DNA of 64,000 nt from Noviherbaspirillum suwonense (GCF_900182955.1 NZ_FXUL01000022.1:1-64000); one strand, 5' to 3'; counted from the first letter of the stretch, positions 46,731 to 56,589 are shown. A program made the numbers and translations. The notes: a model not told the origin generated them from the sequence alone.

Positions 46731-47672
46731 ATGGACACTATTGTTGTCTCATTGCTGAACGGCGTCATCTACGGCCTGCTGCTGTTCATGGTATCGGCCG
46801 GCCTGACCCTCATTTTCGGCATGATGGGCGTGCTCAACTTCGCGCATGCCTCGTTCTATATGCTTGGCGCCTACTTTGCGTACACGCTGCAGGACGTGAT
46901 CGGATTCTGGGCCGCCATCCTGCTGTCGCCCCTCCTCGTGGGCCTGGTCGGGGTCGTGGTCGAGCGATTCTTCCTGCGGCGCGTTCATCACCATGGCCAT
47001 GCGCATGAACTGCTGCTGACCTTCGGACTATCGTTCATCATCGCCGAGCTGATCAAGCTGTTCTTCGGCAATTTCCCGGTGGACTATCGCGTGCCGCCAT
47101 CGCTGGACTTTTCGGCATTCAGCCTCGGCGGTTCGCAGTATCCGGCCTACCGGTTGCTGATGGGCGGCGTGGCCATCGCGATGTTCATCGTCATCTACCT
47201 GCTGCTCACCCGCACGCGGGTCGGCATCGTGGTCCGCTCCGCGATCTACAAGCCGCGGATGGCCGAGGCGCTCGGACACAATGTGCCGCTGGTCTTTATG
47301 GGGGTATTCGGCGTCGGCGCCGCATTGGCCGGGCTTGCCGGCGCAGTCGCCGGCGCGTTCTACACGACCAATCCCAACATGGCGCTGGAACTTGGCGTGA
47401 TGGTGTTCGTGGTCGTGGTCGTCGGCGGACTCGGCTCGCTCGGCGGCGCGATGCTGGCTTCCCTGCTTATCGGCGTCATCACGTCGCTGGCGGTGGGGAT
47501 AGACAGCAGCCTGGCAGACTTGCTGGCGCTGTTCGGGGCCGGCGACTGGGCGCGCGGCATCGGCGGCCTGATGACGCTGAAGCTGTCCAGCCTGTCCGCC
47601 ACCCTGCCCTTTGCACTGATGCTCCTGGTCCTCCTGATAAAGCCAAGCGGACTCCTGGGCGAGAAAGCGTGA
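46731..47672 (+). CDS. livH: ABC transporter permease, LivH type
   Basis: 313 aa, AAGGAG before ATG. About eight membrane helices; the conserved GLTLIFGMMGVLNFAHASFYMLGAY, shown here in part as LIFGMMGVLNFAHASFYMLG, is the LivH fingerprint. GGLGSLGGAMLASLLIG is the cytoplasmic coupling loop region. Forms the membrane channel with LivM. Confidence 0.95.
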   Translation: MDTIVVSLLNGVIYGLLLFMVSAGLTLIFGMMGVLNFAHASFYMLGAYFAYTLQDVIGFWAAILLSPLLVGLVGVVVERFFLRRVHHHGHAHELLLTFGLSFIIAELIKLFFGNFPVDYRVPPSLDFSAFSLGGSQYPAYRLLMGGVAIAMFIVIYLLLTRTRVGIVVRSAIYKPRMAEALGHNVPLVFMGVFGVGAALAGLAGAVAGAFYTTNPNMALELGVMVFVVVVVGGLGSLGGAMLASLLIGVITSLAVGIDSSLADLLALFGAGDWARGIGGLMTLKLSSLSATLPFALMLLVLLIKPSGLLGEKA

Positions 47673-47676
47673 TGCG

Positions 47677-48963
47677 ATGAAAACCTGCCTGACTTCCCTC
47701 TCTGTCGGTATTGCCTTGCTGCTGGCGCTGCCCTTCCTGCTTTCCCAGGGGCTGGTCAATGCAGCGATCCAGATGCTGATCGCCGCACTGTTCGCCTGCG
47801 CCTATAACCTGCTGTGCGGCCAGGCCGGCATGCTGTCGTTCGGCCATGCCGCGTACTTCGGCGTCGGCGCATTCGCCACCGTGCATGCAATGAATGCCAT
47901 CGGCGGCGCAGGCCTGCTGCCCACGCCGCTGCTGCCGCTGGCGGGCGCCGCAGGCGGCCTGCTCTTCGGCGCCATTGCCGGCGTGTTCGCCACCAGGCGC
48001 ATCGGCACCTACTTCGCAATGATCACCCTGGCCATCGCGGAACTCGTCCACTCCCTGGCGCCGCATCTGAAAGGGCTGTTCGGGGGCGAGGCCGGCGTCT
48101 CGACCATGCGGATGCCCGCCTGGGGCCTGGATTTCGGCTCTACGACGCAGGTGTATTACCTGACCCTGGCATGGGTGCTGCTCTCTCTGGCGCTGCTGTA
48201 CGCCTATACGCGTACGCCCATGGGCCGGCTGACCTACGGGCTGCGCGAGAACAGTCACCGGCTTCGCTTCCTCGGCTATAACGTGCATGGCCTGGGCACC
48301 ATGGTGTTTGCGATTTCCGCCATGTTTTCCGGCGTCGCCGGCGCACTGCAGGTCGTAAGCAACGAGTCGGCCAATTACGTGGTGTTCGATCCGGGCCTGT
48401 CGGCAGCGGTGGTGCTCAATACCTACATCGGCGGCGTCAAGGTTTTCCTGGGACCGGCTTTCGGCGCGGCGATCATGACCTTTTTCGGCTATGCCGTATC
48501 GGACATGACGCGGTCGTGGCTGCTCTACCAGGGCATCCTGTTCGTGCTGGTAATGATGTACGTGCCGTCGGGGCTGATGGGACTGTTCGGCACCGTCAAC
48601 CAGATGCGGCGGCGCATGGGCCTGGCGCGTGTGATCCCGCTGGTAGCGCTCACGGTCGCCGCGGCCCTGCTGCTGAGCGCTGGCGGCGCATTCCTGATCG
48701 AAATGCTGCAGCGGGTCTTCTCGCAGGATTACCGCTCTCTCGCAAAACTCAACCCGGGCGCGGCCCTGCCTGCCATCACGCTGTTCGGGCGTGCCTGGTT
48801 GCCGGCAGCGGCGGCCACCTGGCTGGTGCCGGCCGGCCTGCTCCTGACCGGCGGCATCCTCGCCTGGTTCAGCCGCCACCGCGTGAAACGATACGAGCGG
48901 CTCGCCGAGGAAGGCATCGCGACCGACGTGCCGGCCATCAACACCAAGGAGGGCATCGCATGA
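47677..48963 (+). CDS. livM: ABC transporter permease, LivM type, with C-terminal two-helix extension
   Basis: 428 aa. The core (about 1-315) has AYNLLCGQAGMLSFGHAAYF, TYFAMITLAIAEL, LRENSHRLRFLGYN and FVLVMMYVPSGLMGL. The remaining 110 residues hold two further hydrophobic segments (VIPLVALTVAAALLLSAGGA and WLVPAGLLLTGGILAWF), beyond the usual end of LivM. It starts 4 nt after livH, and its stop overlaps the livG ATG (ATGA). Confidence 0.93.
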   Translation: MKTCLTSLSVGIALLLALPFLLSQGLVNAAIQMLIAALFACAYNLLCGQAGMLSFGHAAYFGVGAFATVHAMNAIGGAGLLPTPLLPLAGAAGGLLFGAIAGVFATRRIGTYFAMITLAIAELVHSLAPHLKGLFGGEAGVSTMRMPAWGLDFGSTTQVYYLTLAWVLLSLALLYAYTRTPMGRLTYGLRENSHRLRFLGYNVHGLGTMVFAISAMFSGVAGALQVVSNESANYVVFDPGLSAAVVLNTYIGGVKVFLGPAFGAAIMTFFGYAVSDMTRSWLLYQGILFVLVMMYVPSGLMGLFGTVNQMRRRMGLARVIPLVALTVAAALLLSAGGAFLIEMLQRVFSQDYRSLAKLNPGAALPAITLFGRAWLPAAAATWLVPAGLLLTGGILAWFSRHRVKRYERLAEEGIATDVPAINTKEGIA

Positions 48964-49715
48964 GCCAGCCCATACTCAGCATACGCAAGCTGCGCAAGTC
49001 ATTCGGTTCGGCAGAGATCATGCGCGGCGTCGAGCTGGACCTGCTGCCATCGGAGCGGCACGCGGTGATCGGCCCGAACGGGGCCGGCAAGTCGACGCTG
49101 TTTCACCTCATCTCGGGCAACCTGACGCCGACATCCGGCGACATCATTTTCGACGGGCAGCGGATCGGCGGCAAGTCGCCGGAAGCCGTCAACCGGCTGG
49201 GCCTGGCCAGGTCCTTCCAGATCACCAATATCTTTCCCAGGCTGAGCGTATTCGAGAACATCCGGCTCGCAGTGATGGGGCAGCACCGGATGCAGTATGT
49301 GTTCTGGAAGCTGATCGACCGGGACCGGCGCATACGGGAAGAGACGGACAAGCTGCTGGAGCTGGTGCGCCTGAAAGCGAAGGCGACAACGATCGCCGGC
49401 GAAATGGCCTATTCGGAGCAGCGCTCTCTCGAGATCGCAATGACGCTTGCCTCCAATCCGAAGGTGATCCTGCTGGATGAGCCGATGGCAGGCATGTCGC
49501 ATGAGGAAACGCTGTACACCGCTGCCCTCATCCAGGAAGTGACGAAGGGCCGCGCGCTGATGATCGTCGAGCATGACATGGACGTGGTGTTTTCACTGAG
49601 CGACCGCGTCAGCGTACTGGTCTATGGCGAAGTGATCGCCACCGGCACGCCCGCGGAGATACGCGGCAATGCGGCTGTCAAGGAAGCCTATCTCGGCGAG
49701 GAGCTGGCCCAATGA
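48960..49715 (+). CDS. livG: ABC transporter ATP-binding protein, LivG type
   Basis: 251 aa. Walker A GPNGAGKST (38-46), Walker B VILLDEP (169-175) and the switch His in IVEHD are normal. The signature that is usually LS/LAYGEQ reads MAYSEQ (149-154), with Ser in place of the signature Gly. It overlaps livM and livF by ATGA junctions. Confidence 0.94.
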   Translation: MSQPILSIRKLRKSFGSAEIMRGVELDLLPSERHAVIGPNGAGKSTLFHLISGNLTPTSGDIIFDGQRIGGKSPEAVNRLGLARSFQITNIFPRLSVFENIRLAVMGQHRMQYVFWKLIDRDRRIREETDKLLELVRLKAKATTIAGEMAYSEQRSLEIAMTLASNPKVILLDEPMAGMSHEETLYTAALIQEVTKGRALMIVEHDMDVVFSLSDRVSVLVYGEVIATGTPAEIRGNAAVKEAYLGEELAQ

Positions 49716-50434
49716 GCGCTGAATCCGGCACCCTGCTCAGCATCGATGGGCTGCATGCCCATTACGGCAAGAGCCACATCCTGCATGGCGTGAGCTTCCG
49801 GGTGGCGCGCAATGAAGTCATCAGCCTGCTGGGTCGCAACGGCTCGGGACGGTCGACCACGATGAAGGCCATCATGGGCCTGGTGCCGCCGTCGGCCGGC
49901 AGCATCCGGCTGCAGGACCGCGAGCTTGCCGGCGCCAGGCCCTACGCCATCTGCCGGGCAGGCGTCGCATTCGTGCCCGAGGAAAGGGAGACCTTCGCGA
50001 ACCTCACGGTCGACGAGAACCTGCGGATGGGCGAGCAGCCGGCCGTGCATGGCGCTTACCGATGGTCCACCGAGCAGATGTTCGACTATTTTCCACGGCT
50101 CAAGGAGCGTCGCAATACCAAGGCCGGCAGCCTGTCCGGCGGCGAGCAGCAGATGCTCACCATATGCCGCTCCCTGCTGGGCAATCCGCTCGTGATCCTG
50201 ATCGACGAGCCGACCGAGGGACTGGCGCCGAAGATCGTCGCCCAGGTCGGCGAATGCATCCGGGACATGCATGCCAAGGGCGTCTCGGTGGTGCTGGTGG
50301 AGCAGAAGCTCGCCATCGCGCTCAAGGTGTCGACCCGCGTCTGCGTGATGGGGCATGGCCGCATCGTCTACGAAGGCACGCCGCAGGAACTCGCCGCCAA
50401 TGAAAAACTGCTCGCCGAGTGGCTGGCGGTCTGA
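49712..50434 (+). CDS. livF: ABC transporter ATP-binding protein, LivF type
   Basis: 240 aa. Walker A is GRNGSGRST (41-49), with Arg47 in place of the catalytic Lys. The signature LSGGEQQ (141-147) and Walker B VILIDEP (161-167) are canonical. Starts at an ATGA overlap with livG. Arg for Lys in Walker A is known in some LivF/UrtE relatives, so activity may be retained. Confidence 0.94.
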   Translation: MSAESGTLLSIDGLHAHYGKSHILHGVSFRVARNEVISLLGRNGSGRSTTMKAIMGLVPPSAGSIRLQDRELAGARPYAICRAGVAFVPEERETFANLTVDENLRMGEQPAVHGAYRWSTEQMFDYFPRLKERRNTKAGSLSGGEQQMLTICRSLLGNPLVILIDEPTEGLAPKIVAQVGECIRDMHAKGVSVVLVEQKLAIALKVSTRVCVMGHGRIVYEGTPQELAANEKLLAEWLAV

Positions 50435-50485
50435 TCGCTACCGACATTTCTACATTTACCCAGACTGCATTTTAAAGAGGTTGCC

Positions 50486-51427
50486 ATGGCAAGGATTCAG
50501 GACAAGGTCATCATTTCATGCGCAGTGACGGGCTCGGTGCATACGCCGACGATGTCGCCCTACCTGCCGCTGACGCCGGACCAGATTGCGCAGCAGGCGA
50601 TCGAGGCGGCCGAAGCGGGTGCTGCAATTCTCCACCTGCATGCGCGTGACCCGCGCGATGGCCGCCCGACGGCCGATCCCAAGGTGTTCGACCAGTTCGT
50701 CCCGCGCATCAAGGCGGCGACCGATGCGGTCATCAACATCACCACCGGCGGCAGCACGCGCATGACGCTGGAAGAACGGCTGGCTTATCCCCTCCTCGCA
50801 AAGCCGGAGATGTGTTCGCTCAACATGGGTTCGATGAACTTCTCTATCCATCCGCTTGCCCGCAAGATCGCGCACTGGGACCATGACTGGGAACAGCCTT
50901 ACGTCGAGGGCATGGAGGACCTGATCTTCCGCAACACCTTCCGCGACATCAAGAACATTTTGAAGGTGCTGGGCGACGACTGCGGCACCCGCTTCGAGTT
51001 CGAATGCTACGACGTCGGTCATCTCTACAACCTTGCCCATTTTGTGGATGAGGGCCTGGTCAGCGGTCCGCTGTTCATTCAATCGATCTTCGGCATCCTC
51101 GGCGGCCTCGGTGCGGACCCCGAGAATCTCTTCACGATGCGCACGACCGCGGACCGCCTGTTCGGCCGGGACAATTACCGTTTCTCCGTTCTGGGCGCAG
51201 GACGGCACCAGATGTCCCTGCTGACGATGGGCGCCGTTATGGGGTCGAATGTGCGGGTGGGCCTGGAAGACAGCCTCTATCTCGGCAAGGGACAACTGGC
51301 GCAATCGTCTGCGGAACAGGTCCGCAAGATACGGCGCATACTCGACGAGCTGTCGCTGGAAGTTGCCACGCCCGATGAGGCGCGGGCAATGCTGGGCCTC
51401 AAGGGGAAAGACGTAGTCGCATTCTGA
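50486..51427 (+). CDS. Beta-keto acid cleavage enzyme (BKACE, DUF849)
   Basis: 313 aa TIM-barrel protein of the 3-keto-5-aminohexanoate cleavage family. Zinc-ligand His50 and His52 lie in AAILHLHARDP, with the conserved NITTGGS and FEFECYDVGH segments. Members cleave a beta-keto acid with acetyl-CoA to an acyl-CoA plus acetoacetate; substrates include 3-keto-5-aminohexanoate and dehydrocarnitine. Following the Liv genes by 51 nt and flanked by two SDRs that could supply a beta-keto acid from a beta-hydroxy acid, it suggests uptake and cleavage of such a compound. Confidence 0.9.
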   Translation: MARIQDKVIISCAVTGSVHTPTMSPYLPLTPDQIAQQAIEAAEAGAAILHLHARDPRDGRPTADPKVFDQFVPRIKAATDAVINITTGGSTRMTLEERLAYPLLAKPEMCSLNMGSMNFSIHPLARKIAHWDHDWEQPYVEGMEDLIFRNTFRDIKNILKVLGDDCGTRFEFECYDVGHLYNLAHFVDEGLVSGPLFIQSIFGILGGLGADPENLFTMRTTADRLFGRDNYRFSVLGAGRHQMSLLTMGAVMGSNVRVGLEDSLYLGKGQLAQSSAEQVRKIRRILDELSLEVATPDEARAMLGLKGKDVVAF

Positions 51428-51540
51428 CTTCGTCGGCCGCAGGCGATACCGGCAGTGGAGAACTAGCCGCATGATGGGCAGGGAACCCAGTTGCAGTGAT
51501 CGACGGTACCCATAACGTTAACGAACATGCAGGAGAGGGA

Positions 51541-52473
51541 ATGAAGAATTTTTTGGCGGATCGGGTTGCGATCGTAACCGGTGCCGGGACTGGACTGGGG
51601 CGGGCGCATGCGCATGCGCTGGCGCTGGCCAGGTATGGCGCCCGGGTGATGGTGAACGATTTCAAGGGGTCTGGCCCCGGGTCGCCCGGAAGGGCTGTCG
51701 CCGACCAGATCGTGCGCAATGGCGGCATGGCGATCGCCGACGGCGGCGATGTGACTGACTTCGCGCAGATGGAAGCGATGGTGGCCAGGGCGATGGGTGA
51801 ATGGGGTCGCGTCGACATCCTCGTGAACAATGCCGGCATCCTGCGTGACAAGAGCTTTTCCAAGATGACGCTCGATGACTTCCGCATCGTCCTCGATACC
51901 CACCTGATGGGCTCGGTCAATTGCACCAAGGCGGTCTGGGAGCAGATGCGGACGCAGCAATACGGCCGCATCGTGATGACGACATCGTCGTCCGGCCTCT
52001 ACGGAAATTTCGGGCAAGCCAACTACAGCGCAGCCAAGATGGCGGTCGTCGGCCTGATGCAGACGCTGGCACTGGAAGGCATGAAGTACAACATCCGGGT
52101 CAACTGCCTGGCCCCGACCGCGGCGACGTCGATGACGGAAGGCGTGCTTGCGCCTGAAGCGCTTGCACGGCTTGAACCGTCGGCAGTAAGCCCGGGCCTG
52201 GTGGCGCTTGTCGGCGAGGAGGCGCCCAGCCGCACCATTCTTCTTGCTGGCGCCGGCAGCTTTGAAACTGCCAACATCACGATGACGCGCGGCGTGTTTA
52301 TCGGTAATGTCGACGATCCGGTCGCACAGATCTGTGCCCGGCTGCCGGATATCCAGGACCGGCGCGGCGAAGCCGTTCCGGTGTCTGGCTGGGAACAATA
52401 CAAGCTCGAGCTTTCAAAGGCGCTGAACGGGAGCGAACAGTACGGTAGCCCGGTCGAGCCGAAATTTGGCTAG
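51541..52473 (+). CDS. Short-chain dehydrogenase, (3R)-hydroxyacyl-CoA dehydrogenase (MFE-2-like) type
   Basis: 310 aa. TGAGTGLG (cofactor), NNAGI, the catalytic Ser in TTSSSGLYG, and YSAAK are present. The insert near KGSGPGSPGRAVADQI and the tail DPVAQICARL resemble the dehydrogenase unit of peroxisomal-type multifunctional enzyme 2. Probably the last gene of the Liv/BKACE operon (113-nt gap, CAGGAGAGGG before ATG). Confidence 0.87.
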   Translation: MKNFLADRVAIVTGAGTGLGRAHAHALALARYGARVMVNDFKGSGPGSPGRAVADQIVRNGGMAIADGGDVTDFAQMEAMVARAMGEWGRVDILVNNAGILRDKSFSKMTLDDFRIVLDTHLMGSVNCTKAVWEQMRTQQYGRIVMTTSSSGLYGNFGQANYSAAKMAVVGLMQTLALEGMKYNIRVNCLAPTAATSMTEGVLAPEALARLEPSAVSPGLVALVGEEAPSRTILLAGAGSFETANITMTRGVFIGNVDDPVAQICARLPDIQDRRGEAVPVSGWEQYKLELSKALNGSEQYGSPVEPKFG

Positions 52474-52798
52474 GGGACAGGTGTAGGCGAAGGAAGTGCA
52501 TTCCATTCGCCTGCCCCATGTCGACGCTGACGGGGGCTGCCTACCGCCGGATTTTGCATGGCTCATGCATGGCTTCCGGCAGAACCAGGGGGCTCGCCTG
52601 GCCTTCGAGCCGCAGGCTGTCCGGTTCTCATACATGCATCCACTTTTTTGTGTGCAAAACTCACATTGACCCGGGTCGAGCTATCAGAAAGAGTGTGTAT
52701 TACCTGCCTGCATGTTGCATGCAACCCGGCATGGCGACGAGGAATGTCGGGTGACGAGTGAAACGCGCCGGCACACACAATATAAAAAGGAGTGAGAC
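52474..52798. other. Intergenic region, 325 bp, with two palindromes
   Basis: GACCCGGGTC (52668-52677) and GTTGCATGCAAC (52714-52725) are perfect palindromes upstream of the carboxylesterase gene and may be regulator sites. No gene. Confidence 0.45.
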
Positions 52799-54565
52799 AT
52801 GACTATCTTTAAAAAGCACAAGACCGCCCTGACCCTGATTGCAGCCGCAACCCTGAGCCTGGGGTTTGGCGGATGCGGTGGCAGCGATTCCGACTCGGAC
52901 AGCAGCGGCGCCGACAGCCAGGTTCGCTCCACGCAATTCGGCTTGGTTGAAGGCGTGGCAAGCCAGGAAGACAAGACGATGGCCTGGCTCGGCGTTCCTT
53001 ATGCCAAGCCACCTGTCGGCAACCTCCGCTGGCAGCCGCCGCAGGCGCCCGATGCATGGACAGGCATCAGGTCGGCCAAGGACTTTGCCGACGCATGCAC
53101 GCAGATAGGCGGCCTGTTCGGGCCGCCGCCCAAAGGCAAGGATTACAGTGCCATTTCGGAGACTTTCTACAAGCCGGTCGGTTCCGAAGACTGCCTGAAC
53201 TTGAACATCTGGCGTCCGCTGAACGACGATGGAACGAAGCTGCCCGTCATCGTCTTCATTCATGGCGGAAGCAATGTGGTCGGCGCTGCCCATGACCCGA
53301 TTTACCTGGGCGGCAACCTGGCCAACAATGCGAACGCCATTGTCGTCACCGTCGCCTATCGGCTTGGCGTGATGGGCTGGCTGTCCCATCCGGCCTTGAA
53401 CACCGGCGACCCTCTACGCGATTCCGGCAACTTCGCGCTGCTCGACCTGATCCAATCGCTCAAGTTCGTGAAGGATAACATCGCCAGCTTTGGCGGCGAC
53501 CCCAACAACGTGACGATCATGGGCCAGTCCGCCGGTGCGACCAATGTGAATGCGCTGATCGTTTCGCCGCTTGCCGCGGGCCTCTTCCAAAAGGCCATTC
53601 CGCTCAGCGGCGGGGTCAGCGCCAGTCCGCCGGCAACGGCCGTCAACAAGGCGAACGCCTTTATCAATGCCCTGCTGATCAAGGATGGCCTCGCGACCGA
53701 CAAGGCGTCCGCCGACGCCTATCGCGCCGCCCAGAGCAATGCGTGGATCAAGAACTATCTGATGTCCAAGACCAGTGCCGATCTCTACAATATCCAGGTC
53801 GATCCGACAGGAGGCAAGTGGGGCACCGGCTCGCGCACCTTCGAACCGGGTTCAAGCACCGCGACCTTGTGGGCTACGGTCGCACCGATTGCGGACGGCA
53901 CCGTCATGCCTTCGAATGTGACGACCGCCATTTCGAGCGGTAATTTCAACAAGGTGCCGTTATTGGTTGGAAATACCGCAGAGGAAGGCAAGCTCTTTTC
54001 ATCGGCATTCAAGGTCGACGACTATACCCGGGTCAAGTGGATGAACGGCACCTACCTGGGCACAGTAAGCAATCTCAGGTTCGAAGACCTCATCGACGGC
54101 ACGATCGTCACGCCGCTCACGCTGGCGAACTACAACACCTACATATTCGACAATGCAAACCGCGTCAGTCCGGCGCCGAGCATCACCACCGCCGCTTTCC
54201 TGAACCTCGGCGCGGCAACGAATGCAGCCTATTATTCAAAGGTTCCCATCTACGCCTATAACTTCAAGTGGAACAAGCAGCCCGCGCCGTGGAATGACGT
54301 GTACGGCGCATGGCACACGGGGGACCTGCCCTTTGTCTTCGGCAATTTCAACCTCAGCCTCAACAGCTTCGGCTGGACCAAGATCAACGAGCCGGGACGC
54401 CTGGCCCTTTCCAACCTGATGCAGAAAAGTATCGCGGCATTTGTCAGGACAGGAAATCCCAATAACAGCAGCCTAAGCGCGACATGGGACCAATGGACGC
54501 CGACCGCGCCGCGCAAGATGGCATTTGACGCGACGCTCGAGCAGGCGACGGCGAAGCTGGAATAA
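52799..54565 (+). CDS. Type B carboxylesterase lipoprotein
   Basis: 588 aa. A lipobox-type signal (LSLGFGGC) is followed by a Ser/Asp-rich linker. The carboxylesterase type B fold is clear: WLGVPYAKPPVGNLRWQPP, EDCLNLNIWRP, IVFIHGGSN (oxyanion), and nucleophile Ser in IMGQSAGATNVNAL. A late GAWHTGDLPFVFG contains the catalytic His. Anchored to the envelope, it would hydrolyse esters outside the cytoplasm. AAAGGAGTG precedes ATG. Confidence 0.9.
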   Translation: MTIFKKHKTALTLIAAATLSLGFGGCGGSDSDSDSSGADSQVRSTQFGLVEGVASQEDKTMAWLGVPYAKPPVGNLRWQPPQAPDAWTGIRSAKDFADACTQIGGLFGPPPKGKDYSAISETFYKPVGSEDCLNLNIWRPLNDDGTKLPVIVFIHGGSNVVGAAHDPIYLGGNLANNANAIVVTVAYRLGVMGWLSHPALNTGDPLRDSGNFALLDLIQSLKFVKDNIASFGGDPNNVTIMGQSAGATNVNALIVSPLAAGLFQKAIPLSGGVSASPPATAVNKANAFINALLIKDGLATDKASADAYRAAQSNAWIKNYLMSKTSADLYNIQVDPTGGKWGTGSRTFEPGSSTATLWATVAPIADGTVMPSNVTTAISSGNFNKVPLLVGNTAEEGKLFSSAFKVDDYTRVKWMNGTYLGTVSNLRFEDLIDGTIVTPLTLANYNTYIFDNANRVSPAPSITTAAFLNLGAATNAAYYSKVPIYAYNFKWNKQPAPWNDVYGAWHTGDLPFVFGNFNLSLNSFGWTKINEPGRLALSNLMQKSIAAFVRTGNPNNSSLSATWDQWTPTAPRKMAFDATLEQATAKLE

Positions 54566-54655
54566 GGGCGCGCTGACTCGCCGCGCGGCCTCTCCTTGCA
54601 TGCTGCGCATCCGGCGGTACACTGTCGTGTCATTCTCTGCGACAGGACTTGGACG

Positions 54656-55396
54656 ATGAAGAAGGCGATACTCGTTACCGGCGGCGGCCGCGGCATTGGC
54701 GCCGCCATCTGCAGGCTGGCGGCAGCGCAAGGCTATGCCGTCGCCATCAACTATGTCCACGACGAGGGCTCGGCGCAAAAGCTGGCGGCAAGCATCTCGG
54801 CGGATGGCGGCACCGCATGCACGGTCAGAGGCGACGTGGCTGTCGAAGCCGACGTGGAACGGCTGTTCGAAACCACGGAATCGATGCTTGGCCCACTTTA
54901 CGGGGTCGTCAATAACGCGGGAATCACCGGCCGCATCGGTGCCTTCATCGATGCCGACCCGGCTTCGATCGAGCAGATTTTCCAGACCAATGTGTTTGGC
55001 GCGATGCACTGCTGTCGTGCGGCGCTGCGATGTTTTCAGCGTTCCGGCACGGCGGGCGTGATCGTCAATATTTCCTCGATTGCAGCGGCGACCGGCAGTC
55101 CGAATGAATATGTCCACTATGCTGCCAGCAAGGCCGCGGTCGAGACGTTCACGCTGGGGCTGGCACGCGAGGTCGCTTCCAGGAACATCCGCGTCTGCGC
55201 GGTCGCGCCGGGATCCACGCTCACGGAAATTCATGCGACTGCCGGCGAGCCAGGCCGGCCGGCCCGGGTTGCGCCAAAAATCCCGATGGGGCGATTGGCC
55301 ACGCCGGAAGAGATCGCGGAGCCGGTCGTCTGGCTGCTGTCGGATGCAGCGTCGTACATGACCGGGTCCATCGTGCGTTGCGCCGGCGGCCTTTGA
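54656..55396 (+). CDS. Short-chain dehydrogenase/reductase
   Basis: 246 aa. TGGGRGIG (8-15), NNAGITG, the Ser in NISSIAA and YAASK are intact. It resembles glucose-1-dehydrogenase/3-oxoacyl-ACP reductase-like SDRs. Substrate unknown. A CAGGAC stretch precedes ATG. Confidence 0.9.
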   Translation: MKKAILVTGGGRGIGAAICRLAAAQGYAVAINYVHDEGSAQKLAASISADGGTACTVRGDVAVEADVERLFETTESMLGPLYGVVNNAGITGRIGAFIDADPASIEQIFQTNVFGAMHCCRAALRCFQRSGTAGVIVNISSIAAATGSPNEYVHYAASKAAVETFTLGLAREVASRNIRVCAVAPGSTLTEIHATAGEPGRPARVAPKIPMGRLATPEEIAEPVVWLLSDAASYMTGSIVRCAGGL

Positions 55397-55537
55397 AAAT
55401 TTGCTGGCAACGGCATGCGGGGAACAAGACGCGATCCATGCATTCGGGATCTACCGAACCCGCGTGAGTCGAACGCCCAAGCCAGCCTGTGTGAGCAGCA
55501 TCAGAGCAGGGCTGTCTTCTGCCATGTCCACTTCGAT

Positions 55538-56431
55538 CTAACTTGGGGCGCATTCCTGCCTGATCCAACGCCTTAAGGCATCGACCGCACCGCCCTGCGC
55601 GAAAGCGCCTTTCGGCGCGACGAGATAATAGCCCTCGGTGACGGAAAGCCGGGCTTCAAACAACTCTATCAATTCGCCGTTTGCAATTTCCTGTTCAACG
55701 AGCGACGCGCTGGTCAGCACGACGCCCTGTTCGCATTTTGCAGTATCGATTGCCAGATGGGATGCATCGAAGTGGATGGCGGGAATTCCTCCCGTCCCAC
55801 GCTCAGGCAAAGTCGTAAATTGCCGGAACCATTGGTCCCAGTAAGGATGGATTCTGGTTGCCAGCAGCGTCGTTCGCGCCAGATCGTTCGGCTGCTGCAG
55901 TGCCAGTCTTGTTCGATAGGCCGGGCTGCAATACACCCTTAATTCCTCCAAAAATAGCAATTCAATATCGAGCCGGTCGCTTGCCACGGGAGTGAAATGC
56001 CTGATAGCGACATCAACCGATTCCTTATCAAAGTCCACTACCGCTGCGCTCGCATCGATGCTGATGCTGATGCCGGGGTGAAGGTCCATGAAACGCACCA
56101 TGCGTGGAACGAACCACTTCCTTGCAAAGCTGGGCGGCATGGAAATACGCACTTCGTCGCGCTGGCGCTTCCTGAGTGCGAGGCTTGCATCGGAGATCTG
56201 TCCCAAGGCCCCGTTAATGCGTCCGAAATAGAGTGCTCCGGCATCGGTGAGCCTAACTTTCCGTACGTCCCGATGAAATAGTTTTAAACCGAGCCAGTCT
56301 TCCAGCTTATGAATGAGCTGACCCACTGCTCCTGGCGTGACATACAGTTCCTGGGCAGCCTTGGCGAAGCTCAAATGCCTTGCCGCCGCATCGAAGGCGA
56401 CCAGGGAGCGCAGCGGCGGAAGATTTTTCAT
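55538..56431 (-). CDS. LysR family transcriptional regulator (GcvA-like)
   Basis: 297 aa. The N-terminal HTH (PPLRSLVAFDAAARHLSFAK, AAQELYVTPGAVGQLIHKLE) and the substrate-binding domain with FVPRMVRFMDLHPGISISID are clear. It is divergent from the tautomerase gene (158 nt between starts), which it probably controls. Confidence 0.95.
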   Translation of the reverse strand: MKNLPPLRSLVAFDAAARHLSFAKAAQELYVTPGAVGQLIHKLEDWLGLKLFHRDVRKVRLTDAGALYFGRINGALGQISDASLALRKRQRDEVRISMPPSFARKWFVPRMVRFMDLHPGISISIDASAAVVDFDKESVDVAIRHFTPVASDRLDIELLFLEELRVYCSPAYRTRLALQQPNDLARTTLLATRIHPYWDQWFRQFTTLPERGTGGIPAIHFDASHLAIDTAKCEQGVVLTSASLVEQEIANGELIELFEARLSVTEGYYLVAPKGAFAQGGAVDALRRWIRQECAPS

Positions 56432-56589
56432 TGGATAGTTATTCTATTTCATGCGCGAATTAAAGTCAGTTGTTGCGTGCCGGCCTGACCAGCACAATGC
56501 TGGTGTTGGCGTCATTGCCAGCGATCGACACGAAATGCCGCCCCTGTTAGAAACCAAACATTTTTCATTACACATGAAGGAGATTTCCC

